Translations under genes and position numbers: made by a program
Notes under the pieces: model-generated
The model's input: the letters and a program-made list of their open reading frames with translations, nothing else
Told to the model about the DNA's origin: nothing
The model's database searches: none
Shown here: one piece after another, positions 1 through 5,685 of the stretch
How positions within the stretch are numbered: the stretch's first letter is position 1
Layout of the letters: each line of letters starts with the position of its first letter
NCBI GenBank assembly: GCA_050701635.1
Contig: JBOGDF010000155.1
Location: forward strand, 1 to 12,524
Source: WHSM01 sp050701635
GTDB lineage: Bacteria > Actinomycetota > Actinomycetes > Mycobacteriales > Micromonosporaceae
Direction: 5' to 3'
Length of the DNA stretch: 12,524 nucleotides

Positions 1-126
1 GGACGCTCCGGCCCCCGCCGCGGGGACGCCGCCGAGCCGGCGCCCGAGGTGACCGCCACCGCGGTGGAGGCCACCCCGACCGAGGCGCCGACCGAGACTG
101 CTCCGGCTGAAAAGCAGGAGGGCTGA
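1..126 (+). CDS. rpsC: 30S ribosomal protein S3, C-terminal end only (partial)
   Basis: An open frame enters from the left edge and stops at TGA 124-126, so only the last 41 residues are visible. They form a low-complexity tail rich in Ala, Pro, Thr and Glu, ending in AEKQEG. The KH domains that define S3 lie outside the window. Identity rests on position: the frame ends four bases before rplP, and rpsC precedes rplP in nearly all bacterial S10 clusters. Actinobacterial S3 proteins commonly carry such an acidic Ala/Pro-rich extension past the conserved core. The AGGAGGG ribosome binding site of rplP lies inside the final codons, so the two genes are probably translated together. Confidence 0.85.
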   Translation, partial: GRSGPRRGDAAEPAPEVTATAVEATPTEAPTETAPAEKQEG

Positions 127-130
127 AGCG

Positions 131-556
131 ATGTTGATGCCACGTAAGCCCCCGAAGGGCTTCCGGAAGCCACACTCGCCCAAGCGGAGTGGCCGCGCCA
201 AGGGCGGCGTACGCGTCACCTTCGGCGAGTACGGCATCCAGGCCCTGGAGCCGGCGTACGTCACCAACCGGCAGATCGAGGCCGCACGTATCGCCATGAC
301 GCGGCACATCAAGCGTGGTGGCAAGGTGTGGATCACGATCTTCCCGGACCAGGCGCTGACCAAGAAGCCCGCCGAGACCCGGATGGGTTCCGGCAAGGGC
401 ACCCCGGAGTGGTGGGTGGCCAACGTGAAGCCTGGCCGCGTGATGTTCGAGCTCTCGTTCCCGAACGAGACCATCGCTCGCGAGGCCCTGACCCGTGCGA
501 TCCACAAGCTTCCGATGAAGTGCCGGATCGTCAAGCGTGAAGTGGGTGAAGCCTGA
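131..556 (+). CDS. rplP: 50S ribosomal protein L16
   Basis: The product is 141 residues, the usual length for L16, a large-subunit protein near the A site and the central protuberance that contacts 23S rRNA and tRNA. The N-terminus MLMPRKPPKGFRKPHSPKRS matches the family start, and the block RMGSGKGTPEWWVANVKPG (about residues 81-99) is the L16 signature. The ATG at 131 is chosen because it begins the conserved N-terminus and sits eight bases after AGGAGGG (116-122). The stop overlaps the rpmC start as ATGA, so the two are likely coupled. No anomaly is seen. Confidence 0.98.
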   Translation: MLMPRKPPKGFRKPHSPKRSGRAKGGVRVTFGEYGIQALEPAYVTNRQIEAARIAMTRHIKRGGKVWITIFPDQALTKKPAETRMGSGKGTPEWWVANVKPGRVMFELSFPNETIAREALTRAIHKLPMKCRIVKREVGEA

Positions 557-786
557 TGCCAGCAGGCGTGACCGCCACGGAGCTGCGGGAACTCGGCGAG
601 GAAGAACTGACCGCCCGGCTGAAGGAAGCCAAGGCGGAGCTGTTCAACCTCCGGGTCCAGTCAGCGACGGGGCAGATGGACAACAACAGGCGGCTGCAGA
701 CCGTACGTCGGGACATCGCCCGGATCTACACGATCATGCGTGAGCGTGAGCTCGGGCTCTCCGCCGCGCCGAGTGAGGTTGCATGA
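556..786 (+). CDS. rpmC: 50S ribosomal protein L29
   Basis: The product is 76 residues, slightly longer than the 63-70 common elsewhere because of a short tail after RERELGL. L29 sits at the polypeptide exit tunnel next to L23 and helps dock trigger factor and SRP. The long-helix pattern TATELRELGEEELTARLKEA followed by ELFNLRVQSATGQMDN and RRDIARIYTIMRER is typical of the family. The start overlaps the rplP stop (ATGA at 556-559) and the stop overlaps the rpsQ start in the same way, so L16, L29 and S17 appear to be made by coupled re-initiation. Confidence 0.97.
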   Translation: MPAGVTATELRELGEEELTARLKEAKAELFNLRVQSATGQMDNNRRLQTVRRDIARIYTIMRERELGLSAAPSEVA

Positions 787-1067
787 TGACTGAGCAAACT
801 GAGCAGGCTGCTGAGGTCCGCGGTCGCCGCAAGGTGCGCGAGGGCTACGTGGTCAGCGACAAGATGGACAAGACCGTTGTCGTCGAGGTCTCCGACCGGG
901 TGAAGCACTCGCTGTACGGCAAGGTGCTGCGCCGTACCAGCAAGTTGAAGGCGCACGACGAGAACAACCAGTGCGGCATCGGCGACCACGTACTCCTGAT
1001 GGAGACGCGGCCGCTGTCTGCCACCAAGCGCTGGCGCGTCGTGGAGATCATCGAAAAGGCCAAGTAG
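783..1067 (+). CDS. rpsQ: 30S ribosomal protein S17
   Basis: The product is 94 residues. S17 is a primary 16S rRNA binder with an OB-fold. The conserved core runs from GRRKVREGYVVSDKMDKTVV (about residues 14-33) to the C-terminal RPLSATKRWRVVEIIEKAK. The first 13 residues (MMTEQTEQAAEVR) are a variable extension. Two adjacent ATGs (783 and 786) are possible; 783 gives a four-base overlap with rpmC and 786 a one-base overlap, and the proteins differ by one Met. The frame ends at TAG 1065-1067 and is followed by a 76-base gap before rplN, where S10-type genes give way to the spc group. Confidence 0.97.
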   Translation: MMTEQTEQAAEVRGRRKVREGYVVSDKMDKTVVVEVSDRVKHSLYGKVLRRTSKLKAHDENNQCGIGDHVLLMETRPLSATKRWRVVEIIEKAK

Positions 1068-1143
1068 GTAGGTTCCGCCAGGCTCGGCTCGCGCGAGGCG
1101 AGAAGCCACGTGACCGAGAACCAGCAGACACACAGGAGTTGAC

Positions 1144-1515
1144 GTGATCCAGCAGGAGTCGCGACTGCGCGTCGCCGACAACACGGGTGCGAGGGAGATC
1201 CTCTGCATCCGGGTGCTCGGTGGCTCCGGTCGGCGCTACGCGAGCATCGGCGACGTCATCGTCGCCACCGTCAAGGACGCGATTCCCGGCGCGGGCGTGA
1301 AGAAGGGCGACGTCGTACGGGCGGTCGTCGTACGCACCGCGAAGGAGCGCCGGCGGCCGGACGGCTCGTACATCCGCTTCGACGAGAACGCGGCGGTGAT
1401 CCTCAGGGAGGGCACCGGTGAGCCTCGGGGGACCCGGATCTTCGGCCCGGTGGGCCGCGAGCTGCGGGACAAGCGCTTCATGAAGATCATCTCACTGGCA
1501 CCGGAGGTGCTCTGA
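1144..1515 (+). CDS. rplN: 50S ribosomal protein L14
   Basis: The product is 123 residues (family length about 122). L14 binds 23S rRNA near the factor-binding region and forms an intersubunit bridge. The start MIQQESRLRVADNTGAREIL is the L14 family beginning, and the end GTRIFGPVGRELRDKRFMKI is its C-terminal signature. Translation begins at GTG 1144, six bases pairs-distance after AGGAG (1134-1138). rplN is the customary first gene of the spc cluster. No convincing promoter was found in the 76-base gap upstream, so read-through from rpsQ is likely. Confidence 0.98.
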   Translation: MIQQESRLRVADNTGAREILCIRVLGGSGRRYASIGDVIVATVKDAIPGAGVKKGDVVRAVVVRTAKERRRPDGSYIRFDENAAVILREGTGEPRGTRIFGPVGRELRDKRFMKIISLAPEVL

Positions 1516-1516
1516 A

Positions 1517-1540
1517 GTGAGCGAGCGTCAGCGAGTGAAC
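1517..1540. repeat. Possible dispersed intergenic repeat word, with internal mirror symmetry
   Basis: Directly after the rplN stop is a purine-rich stretch that reads the same forwards and backwards in part: AGTGAGCGA (1516-1524) and AGCGAGTGA (1530-1538) are exact mirror images separated by GCGTC. From memory, near-identical GAGCGAGCG-TCAGCGAG words recur between genes in Micromonosporaceae genomes. Only one copy is present in this window, so repeat status is an inference. Confidence 0.35.
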
Positions 1541-1596
1541 CGTCGAGCACAGCAGGACCCGCTTCGCGGCGGCTCCGACCGGAGGGAGGAGGCGCA

Positions 1597-1914
1597 GTGA
1601 AGGTCAAGAAGGGCGACACGGTCCTCGTCATCGCCGGCAAGGACAAGGGCGCGCGCGGCAAGGTGATCGCGGCGTACCCGCGTACCAACAAAGTGCTGGT
1701 CGAGGGCGTGAACCGGATCAAGAAGCACACCCGGATCCAGACCACCCAGCGCGGCTCGAAGACCGGCGGCATCGTCACCCAGGAAGCGCCTATCAACGTC
1801 AGTAACGTGATGGTGGTTTCCGACGGCGAGCCGACCCGTATCGGGTACAGCAGGGACTCGGACGGACGTCCGGTCCGGATCGCACGTCGTACCGGTAAGG
1901 AACTGTCAGCATGA
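1597..1914 (+). CDS. rplX: 50S ribosomal protein L24
   Basis: The product is 105 residues, a normal length. L24 is an assembly-initiator protein that binds the 5' end of 23S rRNA and later flanks the exit tunnel. The KOW motif lies at residues 3-30 (KKGDTVLVIAGKDKGARGKV), followed by VNRIKKHTR and the C-terminal RIGYSRDSDGRPVRIARRTG. Translation begins at GTG 1597 behind an unusually purine-rich ribosome binding site, AGGGAGGAGG (1583-1592), four bases upstream. The frame ends in an ATGA overlap with rplE, so L24 and L5 are probably coupled. The 81-base gap before it contains a mirror repeat (1516-1540). Confidence 0.98.
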   Translation: MKVKKGDTVLVIAGKDKGARGKVIAAYPRTNKVLVEGVNRIKKHTRIQTTQRGSKTGGIVTQEAPINVSNVMVVSDGEPTRIGYSRDSDGRPVRIARRTGKELSA

Positions 1915-2477
1915 CTGGGGCAATCGAGAAAGTGACGCCGCGGCTCAAGGAGCGGTACCGCAACGAGGTCGTGGCCCAGCTGCGCGAGCGGTTCCAGTAC
2001 GGCAACCCGATGCAGGTGCCGAACGTGGTCAAGGTCGTCGTCAACATGGGTGTCGGCGACGCGGCCAAGGACGCGAAGCTGATCGACGGCGCCGTACGCG
2101 ACCTGACCACGATCACTGGCCAGAAGCCGCTGGTACGCCGCGCCAAGAAGTCGATCGCGCAGTTCAAGCTGCGCGAGGGAATGCCGATCGGGGCCAAGGT
2201 CACCCTGCGGGGCGACCGGATGTGGGAGTTCCTCGACCGGCTGCTGTCGATATCGCTGCCTCGGATCCGCGACTTCCGCGGGCTGTCCGACAAGCAGTTC
2301 GACGGCAACGGCAACTACACCTTCGGGCTCACCGAGCAGTCGGTGTTCCACGAGATCGACCAGGACAAGATCGACCGGGTCCGCGGTATGGACATCACGG
2401 TAGTGACGTCCGCCAACAGCGACGAGGAGGGCCGGGCGCTGCTGAAGTTCCTGGGCTTCCCGTACAAGGAGAGCTGA
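1911..2477 (+). CDS. rplE: 50S ribosomal protein L5
   Basis: The product is 188 residues (family 178-190). L5 binds 5S rRNA with L18 in the central protuberance and contacts S13 across the subunit interface. Visible family blocks are VPNVVKVVVNMGVGDAAKD, TGQKPLVRRAKKSIAQFKLR, EGMPIGAKVTLRGDRMWEFL and LPRIRDFRGLSDKQFDGNGN. Near the C-terminus DITVVTSANSDEEGRALLKF matches the usual ending. The ATG at 1911 overlaps the rplX stop by four bases. The gene ends three bases before rpsN, an arrangement that suggests L5 and S14 are translated in tandem. Confidence 0.98.
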   Translation: MTGAIEKVTPRLKERYRNEVVAQLRERFQYGNPMQVPNVVKVVVNMGVGDAAKDAKLIDGAVRDLTTITGQKPLVRRAKKSIAQFKLREGMPIGAKVTLRGDRMWEFLDRLLSISLPRIRDFRGLSDKQFDGNGNYTFGLTEQSVFHEIDQDKIDRVRGMDITVVTSANSDEEGRALLKFLGFPYKES

Positions 2478-2480
2478 GCG

Positions 2481-2666
2481 ATGGCGAAGAAGGCGCTGGT
2501 CTACAAGGCGCAGCAGAAGCCGAAGTTCTCGACCCGTGCGTACACTCGCTGCCAGCGGTGCGGACGCCCGAAGGCGGTTTACCGCAAGTTCGGGCTCTGC
2601 CGGGTGTGCATCCGCGAGATGGCGCACCGGGGCGAGCTACCAGGCGTGTCGAAAGCGTCCTGGTGA
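2481..2666 (+). CDS. rpsN: 30S ribosomal protein S14, zinc-binding (type Z)
   Basis: The product is 61 residues, the short form of S14, which helps assemble the head of the 30S subunit. Four cysteines at 24, 27, 40 and 43 (CQRC and CRVC) form the zinc site of the C+ class. The longer non-zinc S14 of about 100 residues lacks them. The C-terminal EMAHRGELPGVSKASW is the standard ending. The ATG lies three bases after the rplE stop, with GGAGAG inside the last rplE codons as ribosome binding site. In many actinobacteria a zinc-free paralogue under Zur control exists elsewhere in the genome; none is present here. Confidence 0.98.
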   Translation: MAKKALVYKAQQKPKFSTRAYTRCQRCGRPKAVYRKFGLCRVCIREMAHRGELPGVSKASW

Positions 2667-2748
2667 GGACACCGGCTATCAGTACTGCTAACGCCGAAGG
2701 CCCGGTGGGGAATCCGGGAACCGCGGTGAGAAAGGCACGAGGTCTCTC

Positions 2749-3156
2749 ATGACCATGACCGACCCGATCGCAGACATGCTGACCCGTCTGCGCAACGCCA
2801 ACCAGGCGTACCACGACGAGATCGTGATGCCCTACTCGAAGATCAAGGCGAACATCGCCGAGGTCCTCAAGCAGGAGGGCTACATCACGGCGTGGCAGAT
2901 GCACGAGCCGGACGAGAACAGCGTCGGCAGGACGCTCAAGGTGGAGCTGAAGTTCGGCCCCAACCGGGAGCGCAGCCTCGCCGGCATTCGCCGCGTCTCG
3001 AAGCCGGGCCTGCGGGTGTACGCCAAGTCGACCGAGCTGCCACGGGTGCTCGGTGGCCTCGGTGTGGCGATTGTTTCGACGTCCCAGGGACTGCTGACTG
3101 ACCGGCAGGCCCGCAAGCGCGGGGTAGGTGGGGAAGTCCTCGCCTACGTCTGGTGA
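2749..3156 (+). CDS. rpsH: 30S ribosomal protein S8
   Basis: The product is 135 residues (family 130-135). S8 binds the central domain of 16S rRNA and, in E. coli, represses the spc operon by binding its mRNA. The start MTMTDPIADMLTRLRNANQA matches the family, and the ending STSQGLLTDRQARKRGVGGE is the S8 signature that contacts rRNA. The first ATG (2749) is preferred because it aligns with the E. coli start MSMQDPIADML; a second ATG at 2755 would remove two residues. The 82-base gap upstream holds only a weak hairpin (CCCGG 2701-2705 with CCGGG 2714-2718). No S8-binding site was recognised near rplE. Confidence 0.98.
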   Translation: MTMTDPIADMLTRLRNANQAYHDEIVMPYSKIKANIAEVLKQEGYITAWQMHEPDENSVGRTLKVELKFGPNRERSLAGIRRVSKPGLRVYAKSTELPRVLGGLGVAIVSTSQGLLTDRQARKRGVGGEVLAYVW

Positions 3157-3172
3157 GAGGAGCTGCGTAACC

Positions 3173-3709
3173 ATGTCCCGAATTGGACGCAAGCCGATCA
3201 CCGTACCGGCCGGAGTCGACGTGACGTTCGACGGACCCACCGTCAAGGTGAAGGGTCCGAAAGGCGAGCTGTCGCACACCCTGGCCGAGCCGATCACCGT
3301 CGAGGCCGAGGACGGCGTACTGCACGTGAAGCGTCCGGACGACGAGCGGCGCTCGCGCGCGCTGCACGGGCTGTCCCGGAGCCTGATCAACAACATGATC
3401 GTGGGCGTGTCCGAGGGCTACTCGCGGACACTGGAGATCCACGGCACCGGCTACCGGGTCCAGGCCAAGGGCTCGGACCTGGAGTTCGCGCTCGGGTTCT
3501 CGCACCCGGTCGTGGTCACCCCGCCGGAGGGCGTGAACTTCCGGGTCGAAAGGCCGACCCAGTTCGTGGTGGAGGGCATCGACAAGCAACAGGTCGGTGA
3601 GGTCGCCGCCAACATTCGCAAGATTCGCCCGCCGGAGCCGTACAAGGGCAAGGGTGTGCGGTACCAGGGTGAACACGTCCGCCGCAAGGCTGGAAAGGCA
3701 GGTAAGTGA
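3173..3709 (+). CDS. rplF: 50S ribosomal protein L6
   Basis: The product is 178 residues, a normal length. L6 lies near the sarcin-ricin loop and the L7/L12 stalk base. It has two similar domains. The first starts at MSRIGRKPITVPAGVDVTFD and the second carries the C-terminal signature PEPYKGKGVRYQGEHVRRKA. The frame is open 45 bases further upstream into rpsH, but ATG 3173 is chosen because it begins the conserved N-terminus and has AGGAG (3158-3162) ten bases before it. The stop overlaps the rplR start as TGATG (3707-3711), pointing to coupled translation. Confidence 0.98.
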   Translation: MSRIGRKPITVPAGVDVTFDGPTVKVKGPKGELSHTLAEPITVEAEDGVLHVKRPDDERRSRALHGLSRSLINNMIVGVSEGYSRTLEIHGTGYRVQAKGSDLEFALGFSHPVVVTPPEGVNFRVERPTQFVVEGIDKQQVGEVAANIRKIRPPEPYKGKGVRYQGEHVRRKAGKAGK

Positions 3710-4104
3710 TGACGGCACAGCTGCTACGTCGCCGTGCGTCGGGTGGAGTCAGCGCCCAGCGCCGGGTCGGGCGTGCCCGTCGCCACTTCCGGGTACGCAA
3801 GCGGGTCGTCGGTACCGAGACGCGCCCCCGCCTGGTCGTGACCCGCTCGCTGCGACACATCACCGCACAGGTGGTCGACGACACCAAGGGACACACCGTG
3901 GCGTCGGCCTCCACGCTGGACACCACGATCCGCGGTGGCGAGGGCAAGAAGAGCGATCTCGCCCGCAAGGTCGGCGAGCTGGTGGCCGAGCGCGCCAAGG
4001 CGGCCGGTGTGACCGAGGTGGTCTTCGACCGTGGCGGCAACCGCTACCACGGCCGGATCGCCGCGCTCGCCGACGCGGCTCGGGAAGCCGGGTTGAAGTT
4101 CTGA
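3709..4104 (+). CDS. rplR: 50S ribosomal protein L18
   Basis: The product is 131 residues. L18 binds 5S rRNA together with L5 and anchors it in the central protuberance. The conserved part begins at RVGRARRHFRVRKRVVGTET and includes RPRLVVTRSLRHITAQVVDD, AGVTEVVFDRGGNRYHGRIA and the standard ending ADAAREAGLKF. The first 20 residues are a basic, variable extension. ATG 3709 shares one base with the rplF stop; a GTG at 3706 is directly before it in frame and would add one Met, so the start is uncertain by one codon. The gene is followed by 34 bases leading to rpsE. Confidence 0.97.
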   Translation: MTAQLLRRRASGGVSAQRRVGRARRHFRVRKRVVGTETRPRLVVTRSLRHITAQVVDDTKGHTVASASTLDTTIRGGEGKKSDLARKVGELVAERAKAAGVTEVVFDRGGNRYHGRIAALADAAREAGLKF

Positions 4105-4138
4105 TGCAGGTCAATGCAGGGAGAGAGGTAAGCGCCTG

Positions 4139-4747
4139 ATGGCAGGTCCGCAGCGCCGTGGCGGGTCCGGCGGCTCCGAGGGAGGTCGGCGGGATCGTCG
4201 TGATGGCGGCCGCGGCGGCGCGGCCGCGGATAAGACGCCACACCTCGAGCGCGTCGTCACAATCAACCGGGTAGCCAAGGTCGTCAAGGGTGGCCGTCGG
4301 TTCAGCTTCACCGCGCTGGTCGTGGTGGGCGACGGCAACGGCATGGTCGGCGTCGGCTACGGCAAGGCCAAGGAGGTGCCCGCGGCGATCGCCAAGGGTG
4401 TCGAGGAGGCCAAGAAGCACTTCTTCAAGGTGCCGCGCATCGCCGCCACCATCACCCACCCGGTGATTGGTGAAGACGCGGCCGGTGTGGTGCTGCTCAA
4501 GCCGGCCAGCCCCGGTACCGGCGTCATCGCCGGCGGCCCGGTGCGTGCCGTGCTGGAGTGCGCCGGTATCCACGACGTGCTGTCCAAGAGCCTGGGCTCG
4601 TCCAACCCGATCAACATCGTGCACGCCACCGTGGCGGCGCTGAAGGCGCTCGAGACTCCGGAGCAGGTCGCGATCCGTCGCGGGCTCCCGGTGGAGGACG
4701 TCGCGCCGGCCGCCATGCTTCGGGCACGCGCAGAGGCGGGGGCCTGA
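4139..4747 (+). CDS. rpsE: 30S ribosomal protein S5 with Gly/Arg-rich N-terminal extension
   Basis: The product is 202 residues, longer than the 166 of E. coli. The excess is mainly an N-terminal extension of about 32 residues rich in Gly, Arg, Asp and Ser. The double-stranded-RNA-binding domain follows (LERVVTINRVAKVVKGGRRF, then GYGKAKEVPAAIAKG) and the C-terminal domain includes PASPGTGVIAGGPVRAVLEC and KSLGSSNPINIVHATVAAL. S5 works in translational fidelity and mRNA unwinding at the entry channel. ATG 4139 has AGGGAGAGAGG (4118-4128) about ten bases upstream. Similar extensions are common in actinobacteria. rpmD follows after two bases. Confidence 0.98.
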   Translation: MAGPQRRGGSGGSEGGRRDRRDGGRGGAAADKTPHLERVVTINRVAKVVKGGRRFSFTALVVVGDGNGMVGVGYGKAKEVPAAIAKGVEEAKKHFFKVPRIAATITHPVIGEDAAGVVLLKPASPGTGVIAGGPVRAVLECAGIHDVLSKSLGSSNPINIVHATVAALKALETPEQVAIRRGLPVEDVAPAAMLRARAEAGA

Positions 4748-4749
4748 CG

Positions 4750-4932
4750 ATGGTACGGCTCAAGGTGACACAAACCCGATCCGTGATCGGTACCAAGCAG
4801 AACCAGCGGGACACGCTGCGTACGCTCGGGCTGAAGCGGATCAACGATGTGGTCGTGAAGGAAGACCGTCCCGAGATCCGGGGCATGGTCGCGACCGTGA
4901 GCCACCTCGTGAAGATCGAGGAGGTGGAGTAG
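4750..4932 (+). CDS. rpmD: 50S ribosomal protein L30
   Basis: The product is 60 residues, a typical bacterial L30, which binds 23S rRNA on the large subunit. The pattern MVRLKVTQTRSVIGTKQNQR, then DTLRTLGLKRINDVVVKEDR, then an ending in VSHLVKIEEVE is the full family signature. The frame is open further upstream inside rpsE, but ATG 4750 starts the conserved protein and lies two bases after the rpsE stop. rplO begins three bases after its TAG. Not all bacteria keep L30; its retention between rpsE and rplO is the standard actinobacterial arrangement. Confidence 0.97.
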   Translation: MVRLKVTQTRSVIGTKQNQRDTLRTLGLKRINDVVVKEDRPEIRGMVATVSHLVKIEEVE

Positions 4933-4935
4933 ACG

Positions 4936-5418
4936 ATGGCTATCAAGATTCACCACCTTCGCCCCGCCCCCGGCGCGAACCAGAGCAAGACCCGGGTCGG
5001 CCGTGGTGAGGGCAGCAAGGGCAAGACCGCTGGCCGCGGTACGAAGGGCACCAAGGCGCGCAAGAACGTCCCCGCGTCGTTCGAGGGCGGCCAGATGCCT
5101 ATCCACATGCGGCTGCCGAAGCTGAAGGGCTTCCGCAACCGGTTCCGTGTGGCGTACCAGGTCGTCAACCTGGAGCGGCTCGCCGAGCTGTTCCCGGATG
5201 GCGGCGAGGTGGGCCCGCTCGAGCTGGCCAAGGCCGGCGCGGTCCGCAAGGGCCAGCTGGTCAAGGTGCTCGGCCAGGGAGACCTGGGCGGTGTCACGCT
5301 TCAGGTCAGCGCTCACGCGTTCAGCACCAGTGCACAAGAGAAGATCGCCGCCGCCGGCGGCACCGCGACGGTCATCGAGGCGCGTCCGGCCAACGACGAG
5401 TCATCCGACTCGGACTGA
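4936..5418 (+). CDS. rplO: 50S ribosomal protein L15
   Basis: The product is 160 residues (family about 145-160). L15 is a late-assembly protein of the large subunit. The Gly/Lys/Arg-rich N-terminal arm (about residues 21-43, VGRGEGSKGKTAGRGTKGTK) threads into 23S rRNA. It is followed by FEGGQMPIHMRLPKLKGFRN, the L15 signature, and a globular C-terminal part with VSAHAFSTSAQEKIAAAGGT. The tail ANDESSDSD is acidic. GGAGG inside the rpmD end (4919-4923) is the likely ribosome binding site. This is the last gene of the unbroken block; a structured 267-base spacer follows. Confidence 0.98.
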   Translation: MAIKIHHLRPAPGANQSKTRVGRGEGSKGKTAGRGTKGTKARKNVPASFEGGQMPIHMRLPKLKGFRNRFRVAYQVVNLERLAELFPDGGEVGPLELAKAGAVRKGQLVKVLGQGDLGGVTLQVSAHAFSTSAQEKIAAAGGTATVIEARPANDESSDSD

Positions 5419-5464
5419 GGTCGACGCGGCTCGTAATGTCGCCGAGGCCGACAGGTCTCCGATG

Positions 5465-5517
5465 CGTACCCGCCGCGGTCTGGTCGAGCGATCGACTGGC
5501 CGCGGCGAGGGCGTACG
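5465..5517 (+). terminator. Strong stem-loop with GNRA tetraloop downstream of rplO
   Basis: A three-part hairpin is read directly. The outer arms CGTAC (5465-5469) and GTACG (5513-5517) enclose an 8-bp perfect stem CGCCGCGG (5471-5478) with CCGCGGCG (5500-5507). A 5-bp tip GTCGA (5483-5487) with TCGAC (5492-5496) closes on the tetraloop GCGA. There is no T run after it, as is usual for actinobacterial terminators. It could end or attenuate transcription after rplO, or be a processing site. Its place between rplO and a separate secY promoter candidate favours a terminator or attenuator, but this is inference. Confidence 0.5.
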
Positions 5518-5603
5518 GAGAAACTGGGGTCGAGGAGACGAGGCGTACCATCGTCGCGGATTGTTCCGCACCCGCGTACGCTGCCAAGTTCGTACTGTGC
5601 GGC

Positions 5604-5612
5604 TGTTAGAGT
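5604..5612 (+). promoter_or_regulatory. Candidate extended -10 promoter for secY
   Basis: TGT directly followed by TAGAGT (5607-5612) fits an extended -10 (TGN-TANNNT) of the housekeeping sigma factor. No good -35 hexamer lies 16-18 bases upstream (5584-5589 reads CCAAGT), so the call leans on the extended -10. Transcription would start near 5619, giving a leader of about 65 bases that contains the hairpin at 5638-5654. Confidence 0.45.
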
Positions 5613-5637
5613 CGCATCCGCCCCTTAACCGGTAGGC

Positions 5638-5654
5638 CGGTCCGCCCCGGACCG
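5638..5654 (+). promoter_or_regulatory. Hairpin in the secY leader
   Basis: CGGTCC (5638-5643) pairs perfectly with GGACCG (5649-5654) across the five-base loop GCCCC. It ends 19 bases before the AGGAGG (5674-5679) of secY, between the candidate promoter and the start codon. It may protect the mRNA 5' end or act in regulation; nothing in the sequence decides between these. Confidence 0.4.
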
Positions 5655-5685
5655 ACGTCTGTACGCCACGCGCAGGAGGATTCAG

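Noticed and set aside
1083..1102. Imperfect hairpin in the rpsQ-rplN gap (CTCG 1083-1086 with CGAG 1099-1102, inner CTC/GAG)
   Set aside because: It is short, interrupted by a mismatch, and of a kind expected by chance in GC-rich spacers.
1236..2627. Long minus-strand open frame of over 400 codons opposite rplN to rpsN
   Set aside because: Long antisense frames are expected opposite high-GC genes. The translation is rich in Arg, Leu and Val with no domain, and the + strand holds four certain ribosomal genes.
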